64,000 bases of DNA from Bacteroidales bacterium (GTDB taxonomy: Bacteria > Bacteroidota > Bacteroidia > Bacteroidales > UBA932). The position numbers and the translations under genes were made by a program. The stretch is taken from positions 62,001 through 126,000 of the forward strand of contig JAFPWG010000029.1 of assembly GCA_017395045.1 (NCBI GenBank), given 5' to 3'. Every line of letters begins with the position of its first letter. Positions within the stretch are counted from its first letter, which is position 1. This document shows, in pieces, positions 50,648 to 57,319 of the stretch. The notes beneath the pieces are model-generated. The model was given only the letters and a program-made list of their open reading frames with translations, ran no database searches and was not told the origin of the DNA.

Positions 50648-52288
50648 TTACTTCCCGATTTGTGCGCGGAGCTGGGCTTCGTAGTCCATGGCTCCGTAGT
50701 AGTCAAACAGATAATGCCACCAGTTGTTCAGGTGCAGGTCCCCTTCGTCAAAGGTGTTGATCCCCTGGAAATGGGGCACATGCCTGTAGAACCATTTCAT
50801 ATAGCCGTACTGGTAGTCCTTGGGATCCTTCCACTCGGCGCAGGTGACCTTGCGGGCATCGGCCTTGATGCCGTGGACGTAAGGGTAGTTGTCCCACTCG
50901 TCGGCGAAAGTGTAGATGGCCGCGGGGTCTGCGTATCCGTAGTTGCCGTCCGTGTTGCACGGGGAGTGACAGGTGCCGATATGTGCATAGCCGCTTTCCC
51001 CGATTCTGTCATAGGCGCTTCCATGCGCGAAGAACATGTCGAACTTGTTCAGGTCACGGTCCGTTCCCTTGAACCAGTCGCGTTCGTACACATAGGTGAA
51101 CACCCCGTATTTGTTATAGTCACGCCAGCTCTTGGTCTGGGTGTTATAATTCTGGTAATAGACCTGGCTCATGATGGATTCGGTCCGGTGCGCAAAGCTG
51201 TGAAGGGCCAGGTCCACCGTACGTTCATAGTTGCAGAACATCACGCACACCAGTTTCTTGTTGTGGGCGTAGTTCCGGCCCACGCCGAAGTCGATCGGCA
51301 TGGAATTGCACCAGAAGCCGCCCTTGCCCATGAAACGGGACTCGTTCATCTTGCAGGCGGGGTGGTTGTACACCCAGACTTCGTTGATGGTTCCCTCGTC
51401 CACCTTGGCGGAAAGTCCGAAGGCATCCATCATCGCCACGTAATCGTAGTCGAGCGTCTTTCCGTCGATGTCGATGTGCGCCTTCCCGGTTTCCGGGTCC
51501 GGGTCCAGGTAGCGCTTGTACAGCAGCTGCGGCGTCATGTACTCGCGCGTGGAGTTGGCCGTCGAGGACGTGTAGCAGAACATCCGCTGCGAATCGTGCT
51601 CCTCCACGATCTCGATGTCCACGGCGCCATGGGAGACCTCCTCGAAGGCAGCGGCATACTCCCGCATCTGTGCCCAGGGGTCGTTCCAGTGCTCGATCTC
51701 GTGGATGCGCTTTCCGTTGCGGGGGTCGGACGGGTTCGCCGGGTCGTTGAAGACCGGATCCTCATAGACCACGGCCACCTTCACCCTGATAGGGTCGGTG
51801 ACGGGTTCTGAAACGCCGTCTTCCTTGAGGGTCGTAACCTTCATGCGCCGCACCTGGGGAGTGTACTTGACCCCTTCGGTCCACGGACCCACGCTCCACC
51901 AGACATCGGCCGTCTCCGCCGAAGCGAAACCGATCTCCTTGAGGGCCGCCGCGAAGTCGCGCCAGCTCACCGACGCCTTCGCCCGGTCGACCACGATGGA
52001 GGTCTTTTCGGCCATGTCGGACGTGCGGCTGAAATACAGGCGATAGAAGTTCTGACCTTCCATCGGGTTCCACTCGAAGACATAATCCTCGTTGTACCAC
52101 AGGTCCAAGGTATAGCCGTCGGCGGGTGCCACGAGGGCGATTTCCGGACCGGGAGTGTCCGGATTCTGCTCCGGCGTCTGCTCTTCGGGGTCCTTGCCAT
52201 CCGGCGGATTATCGTCCGTCTTCGTACAGGAACCGTTCAGCAGGAAAGGACATCCCAGCAGAAGCAGTATCAAGATCCTTCTCTTCAT
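50648..52288 (-). CDS. SusE-like lipoprotein with uncharacterised HSFAHR domain (copy B)
   Basis: The 546-residue lipoprotein (NGSC, Cys21, then an acidic Pro/Glu/Asp linker) is a paralogue of the next gene downstream, 6 bases away. The SusE-like N-domain (about 48-152: ALVAPADGYTLDLWYNEDYV) precedes the same C-domain. All candidate active residues are conserved: Glu355, His363, His367 and Glu370 in NYERTVDLALHSFAHR plus TESIM. The cysteines of ACKMNESRF, FWCNS and GTCHSPCNTD are also kept. The N-domains have diverged far more than the C-domains, which suggests the two copies share a chemistry but meet different ligands. Confidence 0.8.
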   Translation of the reverse strand: MKRRILILLLLGCPFLLNGSCTKTDDNPPDGKDPEEQTPEQNPDTPGPEIALVAPADGYTLDLWYNEDYVFEWNPMEGQNFYRLYFSRTSDMAEKTSIVVDRAKASVSWRDFAAALKEIGFASAETADVWWSVGPWTEGVKYTPQVRRMKVTTLKEDGVSEPVTDPIRVKVAVVYEDPVFNDPANPSDPRNGKRIHEIEHWNDPWAQMREYAAAFEEVSHGAVDIEIVEEHDSQRMFCYTSSTANSTREYMTPQLLYKRYLDPDPETGKAHIDIDGKTLDYDYVAMMDAFGLSAKVDEGTINEVWVYNHPACKMNESRFMGKGGFWCNSMPIDFGVGRNYAHNKKLVCVMFCNYERTVDLALHSFAHRTESIMSQVYYQNYNTQTKSWRDYNKYGVFTYVYERDWFKGTDRDLNKFDMFFAHGSAYDRIGESGYAHIGTCHSPCNTDGNYGYADPAAIYTFADEWDNYPYVHGIKADARKVTCAEWKDPKDYQYGYMKWFYRHVPHFQGINTFDEGDLHLNNWWHYLFDYYGAMDYEAQLRAQIGK

Positions 52289-52290
52289 AA

Positions 52291-54303
52291 TCAGTAGGTT
52301 ACGGGGAATTCAGTGATTCTTAGCGTCGTACATCCGTAGGGGATGAGGGTGATTTCCTGTACCGGGCCCAGTTCGGCCTGATACTGGTCGCTGTAAGGCA
52401 GCGGCCCGGTCATGCCTCCGTACAGCTCCCAGCCTTCGAGCGTACGCGCGCGGGCCTTGATCTGTAACGGAGCGTTGTCCACATTCCAGGGATAGCCTTC
52501 GACGGGGGTTTCGACGAGCGTGAACGCCGAAGCCGGTGCGTCTCCCTCCACATCTTCGCGAAGCAGGGCGTAATTCCAGGCATCGGGACTGTGCACTTCG
52601 TAGTACCAGTCTCCGTAGCGGGTACCGAACTTGCCGTCATTGGCCACCTTGGTCCAATTCTCCTGCATCTTGAGGGCAAAGACCAGCGGGCCGCGCTCCA
52701 CGGCGGCGGAGTTCTCATACCAGCGGGAAACCTTGATCTGCAGCGGCAGGCTGAGTTCAATCACGTCGCCCTGGTTCCATTCGCGGTTCACGACCAGCGT
52801 CTCCCCTCCCTTGCCGGAGGCCGCTTCGCCGCCGTTCACTTTCACCGCGCCGGTTTCGCACCAGCCGGGGATGCGCAGATGCAGCGGGAAGCCGGTCGGC
52901 CCGGCCAGTTCCTCAATCTTGAACAGGACCGTCTCCGAGAAGGGATATCCGCCCGATTCGGCGATGGTTACCTCTGCGCCGCCGGCCACTTTCGCAGTAA
53001 CCGTGCAGGGTCCGTAATACATGGCGGCCAGGCCGTTGTCGTCGGAGGCGTACCAGAGGTCCCGGACGAATTTCGGCCAGCCCTGGTGCATGTTGGCCGT
53101 GCAGCAGGGGAAGCCGGTAAGCGGGCCGAACGTGCCTTCGGTACCGTTATAGCTGGTCATGAAATTGCGCATCTTCCGCGAAACCTCCACCTGGTTGAGC
53201 TGCTGGTAGTACTGGCGCGCGTCAAAGTCGTCCGTGGCCTGGGTGGGAAGGGCGTTGTAGGCCACTTTCTCCAACCAGTCCGCCAGGTCCGTACGGCCGG
53301 TGATCTCGATCATCCTTTCCAGGGAGAACATCAGTTCCACGGCCGAACAGAACTCGGAGCCCTGGGTGGGAGAGCCGCTGTGCAGCAGCTCGTCGGAACC
53401 GTACATCCCGTTGGGCCAGCCCAGCTGCTTCATGAGGTCTTCGTAGCCGGTAACCACGGCGTCCACATACGACTTGTCGCCGTTTCCCTGGTATTCGATG
53501 ACCGGAGCCTTGAAGCCCTGGGCGAGGTTCACGCAGTGCAGGGCGTAGCGTGTGAAAAGAGTGCTGTGGTCCGAAAGGCGGTCCTTCCAGGGCGCCGTCT
53601 GTTCCGCGAGCAGTTTGCCCAGATCCAGGAGGAAGGCGTCACCGGTGATGTTGTACAGCCAGTACACGACCATGATATTGTCGGCCCCGCGCTCCACTGC
53701 CCAATAGCTCCACTGCCCCAGCGGCTCTTCCGGGAGCCTTTCCAGCTGATAGTGGAAGTATTTGGTCATGAAGTCGATGACGCGTTCGTCCCCCGTCGCG
53801 TCGTAATACTGCTGGAGGAACTTGAGCACGACGATGCGGGGCCACCAGTCGTGGGTGCGGTCGCGCTGCAGGCCGTCCACGTTGGGGAGGTCCTCCCCAG
53901 GGCCGAAGAAGCCGTCTTCCTGCTGGCTGGCGAGGGTCCATTCAATCCAGCGCTGCGCCTTGTCCTTCAGGGCCTGGTCGTCCAGGATGTAGGCGAGGGG
54001 CACCAGGCCGTCGATCCAATAGGGGCCGCGTTCCCACTTGTCCCCGTCGCCGCCCAGCCAGCCGTTGCGGTCGCCCATGATGTTGGGTACGATTCCGTCC
54101 AGATGGCCGGTCATGCCGGATGCCTGGCGGAGGAGTTGGTCGCGAAGCCATCCGTCGGGCTTCACGGCTCCCAGCGGCAGTTCCACATACGGCTTGTGGG
54201 CCAGCGGAGAGCGGTTATTCCGATAGAGTCCCTCTTCTTCTCGGGGGGATGCGCACGAAAAAAGCACAGCAGCGGAAAGTGCCATGATCATCAAACGCTT
54301 CAT
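52291..54303 (-). CDS. GH127-superfamily (DUF1680) glycosidase lipoprotein
   Basis: The 670-residue lipoprotein (LFSC, Cys17) belongs to the DUF1680 superfamily but differs from the GH127 gene at 34.9 kb. It keeps a Glu-x-Cys (Glu317, Cys319 in GSEFCSAVE) and a Cys pair (Cys400, Cys401 in GFPCCTANMHQGWPKF), the residues used for Zn2+ and catalysis in GH127/GH146. N-terminal motifs are GYLRDQL-like (GWLRDQLLRQASG) and ERGPYWIDGLVPLAY. It is probably a beta-L-arabinofuranosidase or related pentosidase. The exact GH family is uncertain. Its ATG overlaps the stop of the upstream gene (TAATG). Confidence 0.85.
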   Translation of the reverse strand: MKRLMIMALSAAVLFSCASPREEEGLYRNNRSPLAHKPYVELPLGAVKPDGWLRDQLLRQASGMTGHLDGIVPNIMGDRNGWLGGDGDKWERGPYWIDGLVPLAYILDDQALKDKAQRWIEWTLASQQEDGFFGPGEDLPNVDGLQRDRTHDWWPRIVVLKFLQQYYDATGDERVIDFMTKYFHYQLERLPEEPLGQWSYWAVERGADNIMVVYWLYNITGDAFLLDLGKLLAEQTAPWKDRLSDHSTLFTRYALHCVNLAQGFKAPVIEYQGNGDKSYVDAVVTGYEDLMKQLGWPNGMYGSDELLHSGSPTQGSEFCSAVELMFSLERMIEITGRTDLADWLEKVAYNALPTQATDDFDARQYYQQLNQVEVSRKMRNFMTSYNGTEGTFGPLTGFPCCTANMHQGWPKFVRDLWYASDDNGLAAMYYGPCTVTAKVAGGAEVTIAESGGYPFSETVLFKIEELAGPTGFPLHLRIPGWCETGAVKVNGGEAASGKGGETLVVNREWNQGDVIELSLPLQIKVSRWYENSAAVERGPLVFALKMQENWTKVANDGKFGTRYGDWYYEVHSPDAWNYALLREDVEGDAPASAFTLVETPVEGYPWNVDNAPLQIKARARTLEGWELYGGMTGPLPYSDQYQAELGPVQEITLIPYGCTTLRITEFPVTY

Positions 54304-57209
54304 TAGTCTATGGTTATTTTAGTGTTATTCTGCAAACGGATGGAGCGGGTTTCGCCGGCGTACGTGAAGGTCAGGTCCTTCGGCGCACCGGTAGCGGTAA
54401 ATTCAAAGGTGACGGCCTCCCCGTCCTTCTTCATGTCGAACCCGATCGTGTCCTTGCCCATGCGCAGGCCGCGCACCCGAAGGCTGTCCCATGCGTCGGG
54501 AAGCTGCGGGGCCAGCGTGCAGGTGCCGTCCAGCGCGTTGCAGGTCCAGCCCAGCATGCCGCGGATGGCGGGACCGGTAACCCCGGTTTCGGACCAGCAC
54601 TGGAAAGCCGTGATCCCGCCGCTCCGGTATGCGTTCCCCCGGAGCACCTCCGGAACACGTCCGTGGGTGGAGCCGCTGTAACACAGGAGGTTGCCCATGA
54701 GATGGCCGAAAGCCGCCTCCCGGAGTCCCGTGCAATACTCGGCCAGCGCCACCGAACCGGTGAGCAGCGGCCAGATGTTGCTTTCGTCATAGGGCCCGAC
54801 ATTCTCCTCATTCCGCGGATCGCCGCTTTGGCGCACGCCCCAGGGCTGGGTGAAATTGGAACCGGAGTACCACTTTACCGTACTCAAGGCCTTTTCGGGA
54901 TTGGTCACGCCCAGCCAGACCGGGAAGGACTCCAGGGCCAGGAGCGAAGTGGTGAAGGAGCCGTCGTTGTAGATGCCATAATTATAGTATCCCGCAGGAT
55001 TCCAGAACCTGTCCAGGGCAGCCTTGACCGTCTCGGATTCCTCCGCCCACGACCGGGCCTCCTCGGAGTGGCCGTCCAGGCCCGCCAGCCAGGCACCGTC
55101 GGAGAGGGCCCTCGCCCAGATGCCGCACAGGTAGAATTCCGTATTGTCCGCAAAATAGTCGCCGCCTTCCAGCCAGCCGTGGCCCACGTGACGGATTTCA
55201 ATGAAATGGTCCCCGTCCGTATCGGTAGAGAAGCAGAACTCCATGGCTTTGTACACATTGGGCATGTGCGCCCGTACAAAGTCCTCGTCGCCCGTGGCCC
55301 GGAGGTAGTCGGCCATCAGGATCACATAGAGCGGGGTTGCGTCGGATGCGTCAAAATGGTCGGACCCGCTGGTGGTGAGTTCGTGGAAGATGGGGCCGTC
55401 TTCGCCCTGGAAGTCCGACAGGACCTCGAGCGTGGCCTTGACCGCGGCGAAATCGCCCATCCCCAAGTATGCAAAACCGGCCAGCTCGGAGTCGCGGCCG
55501 AAGTACCAGGCGTAGCCCGGACGGCCGCTCACGCGGTGTCCGCCACCCCATCCCCGCAGGGAGGAAGCATAGCCGGCCATGAGGGCCGCTCCGATTCCGG
55601 GCGTTTCGGCCAGGAACTGTCCGGCCGACACGGTGGCCCAGCGGTAACCTTCGTTGAAAGCAGGATCGGGCGTTTCGATGCTGACGGTCTCTTCCAGATA
55701 ACGCTGCCAGTGCCTGGCGTTGCGGACATACATCTCCCGGGGCGCCTGGATGGCCTTCGCATATGCGCCCAGGGCCGCATCCATTCCCTCGCTGCCCGCC
55801 GCCATGACCAGGTCGCAGGCCTGCTTTCCGGAAGCGTCCAGGGAGAAGGAGGCATTGAGCTGGAGACGGTCCCCGGCAGCGCCCTCGGAGAGAAGCTTGC
55901 CAGGGATGTTGGCGCCGACGAGGGAGACAAACTCTCCGTCGCCCGCCGTCACGGCATACAGGCCGGCCCCGGAGGACCAGCCGCCGCAGATGGAGCCCAG
56001 TGCGTCGGAGTCATAGGGCCACATGAAACGCATGTTGGAGGAGAAGCCCACCACGAGACTGTCCACCGCGCCTTCCCACTGGTAATGGGCGACGACGGCC
56101 GGCGTTTCCGGGTCGGCGGTGATGATCTCCATCACCTGCACATCCCCGGCGGTATAGGTGCGGCAGATGCTGTGGGCCCTGAGCGTGACGCCGGCGGCCT
56201 CCCTGAGCGGGTAAAGACTCCCGCCGGCAGCCACCGAAACGTTCATGTCCTTCAGGGACATCACAGGGTGCGTCCATATTTCCTTGATGCCGCCGCGCTC
56301 GTCGCATACGGTCATGCAGCGGCGGGAAGGGACGACAATCTCCTGGGCGGCGGGAGCAAAGGCCAGGGAATCCCCGCCTTCCCCGGCGGGATTCCAGCGC
56401 GAGGGTCCGGCGCCGCGGGCGACAGGACGGTCCGCCCCCGGTACAGGCCGGCCCGTTTCCACGACGGCGGGACCGTACTGCCAGTATCTTTCCGGGCTTT
56501 CGCATTTGCCGCCCGTGAGCCAGTTCACCACATTCGCCGTGAAACGGCTCAGAATCTTGGTGTTATAGTTCGGACGGTCATAATACAGGAAGGCACCGAT
56601 GGAGAGCAGGCTGCCCTTCCCCACCGGCTGCACCCAGACCACCTTCTGGTCCGGATGATAGAAAATGAGTTCCCAGAGGGTGGCGGCTATGCGGGTACCT
56701 TCCCGCTGCGGAGCGTTGGCTCCGGAATAACCCAGCACACGGCACTTGTTATCTTCGTGGCCGTGCCAGACATAGGCACCGCCGTGCATCCCGTCGAACA
56801 GGGGATGGCTGCGGAAAGAATGGTAGCCCATCTTGCGACCGAAACCGGAATCCTCCGCATCCCACGTACTCGCTTCCACCGGGTTGGGTTCCAGTCCCCA
56901 GGCATTCCCCAGACGGACGGCGTCCATGGAAAGGACCACCTTCCCGCCCTTCTCCATATAACGGATCAATGCGGGGCCAGCCGCTACTTCCCGGGGCGAA
57001 AGAGCCGACGTGTCCGGGCGGTGCCACCACACCAGGTCATAGGCGCCGAGGGGAGCGTCGGGAGCGATTTCCTCACACTGGAAACCGCGCTCCTCCAACA
57101 TGTTTCGGAGACCGCTTTCAGAAGAGATGAGTCCTATCCGGACAGGAGAGGAGCAGGCCGAGAACAGGGCGACGGCCAAAAAAGTGTTGATTAATCTGTG
57201 GCTAAGCAT
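54303..57209 (-). CDS. (alpha/alpha)6-barrel glycosidase fused to a GATase-like N-domain
   Basis: The 968-residue lipoprotein (FSAC, Cys19) starts at the ATG with complement 57207-57209. A TTG four codons upstream is rejected. Domains: a Rossmann/GATase-1-like region (about 22-235: YDLVWWHRPDTS, GGKVVLSMDAVRLG, GKGSLLSIGAFLYY), a beta-sandwich (about 265-490) and an (alpha/alpha)6 barrel (about 500-900) with YAWYFGRDSELAGFAYLG, DGDHFIEIRHVGHGWLEGGD and YDESNIWPLLTGSVALAEY. The barrel resembles glycogen-debranching/GH78/GH63-type catalytic domains with an acid in WLEGGD. Substrate unknown. It is the first gene of the PUL transcription unit. Confidence 0.8.
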   Translation of the reverse strand: MLSHRLINTFLAVALFSACSSPVRIGLISSESGLRNMLEERGFQCEEIAPDAPLGAYDLVWWHRPDTSALSPREVAAGPALIRYMEKGGKVVLSMDAVRLGNAWGLEPNPVEASTWDAEDSGFGRKMGYHSFRSHPLFDGMHGGAYVWHGHEDNKCRVLGYSGANAPQREGTRIAATLWELIFYHPDQKVVWVQPVGKGSLLSIGAFLYYDRPNYNTKILSRFTANVVNWLTGGKCESPERYWQYGPAVVETGRPVPGADRPVARGAGPSRWNPAGEGGDSLAFAPAAQEIVVPSRRCMTVCDERGGIKEIWTHPVMSLKDMNVSVAAGGSLYPLREAAGVTLRAHSICRTYTAGDVQVMEIITADPETPAVVAHYQWEGAVDSLVVGFSSNMRFMWPYDSDALGSICGGWSSGAGLYAVTAGDGEFVSLVGANIPGKLLSEGAAGDRLQLNASFSLDASGKQACDLVMAAGSEGMDAALGAYAKAIQAPREMYVRNARHWQRYLEETVSIETPDPAFNEGYRWATVSAGQFLAETPGIGAALMAGYASSLRGWGGGHRVSGRPGYAWYFGRDSELAGFAYLGMGDFAAVKATLEVLSDFQGEDGPIFHELTTSGSDHFDASDATPLYVILMADYLRATGDEDFVRAHMPNVYKAMEFCFSTDTDGDHFIEIRHVGHGWLEGGDYFADNTEFYLCGIWARALSDGAWLAGLDGHSEEARSWAEESETVKAALDRFWNPAGYYNYGIYNDGSFTTSLLALESFPVWLGVTNPEKALSTVKWYSGSNFTQPWGVRQSGDPRNEENVGPYDESNIWPLLTGSVALAEYCTGLREAAFGHLMGNLLCYSGSTHGRVPEVLRGNAYRSGGITAFQCWSETGVTGPAIRGMLGWTCNALDGTCTLAPQLPDAWDSLRVRGLRMGKDTIGFDMKKDGEAVTFEFTATGAPKDLTFTYAGETRSIRLQNNTKITID

Positions 57210-57232
57210 AAGGGCATGCAATTAGTCTAAGG

Positions 57233-57240
57233 CAAATATA
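57233..57240 (-). promoter_or_regulatory. -7 element (TATATTTG) of the large PUL operon
   Basis: A TAnnTTTG match on the minus strand 24 bases before the ATG of the first PUL gene. No TTTG lies at the proper distance upstream, so this promoter may need an activator, which fits the divergent AraC-type regulator. Confidence 0.5.
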
Positions 57241-57254
57241 TGAAACACTTTTTC

Positions 57255-57264
57255 AACCCGGGTT
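57255..57264. promoter_or_regulatory. Palindrome AACCCGGGTT in the PUL intergenic region
   Basis: A perfect 10-base palindrome sits just upstream of the PUL -7 box, where the missing -33 element would be. It is G/C-rich in an A/T-rich region and so stands out as a candidate regulator site. Confidence 0.35.
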
Positions 57265-57280
57265 CACATTTGTTTTATCT

Positions 57281-57313
57281 TTTGTCACTTTTGATTCAAT
57301 TTGATTATCTTTG
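57281..57313 (+). promoter_or_regulatory. Promoter of the propeller-AraC regulator gene
   Basis: TTTG (57281-57284), a 21-base spacer and TATCTTTG (57306-57313) fit the consensus. The expected start is about 57319-57320, coinciding with the ATG at 57320. Confidence 0.65.
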
Positions 57314-57319
57314 CTGGAA

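Noticed and set aside
49115-51811. 898-codon frame opposite the two HSFAHR genes
   Set aside because: Overlaps both paralogues, which have clear lipoprotein signals and domain conservation on the other strand.
54663-57194. 843-codon frame opposite the GATase-glycosidase gene
   Set aside because: Antisense shadow without signal or domain features.
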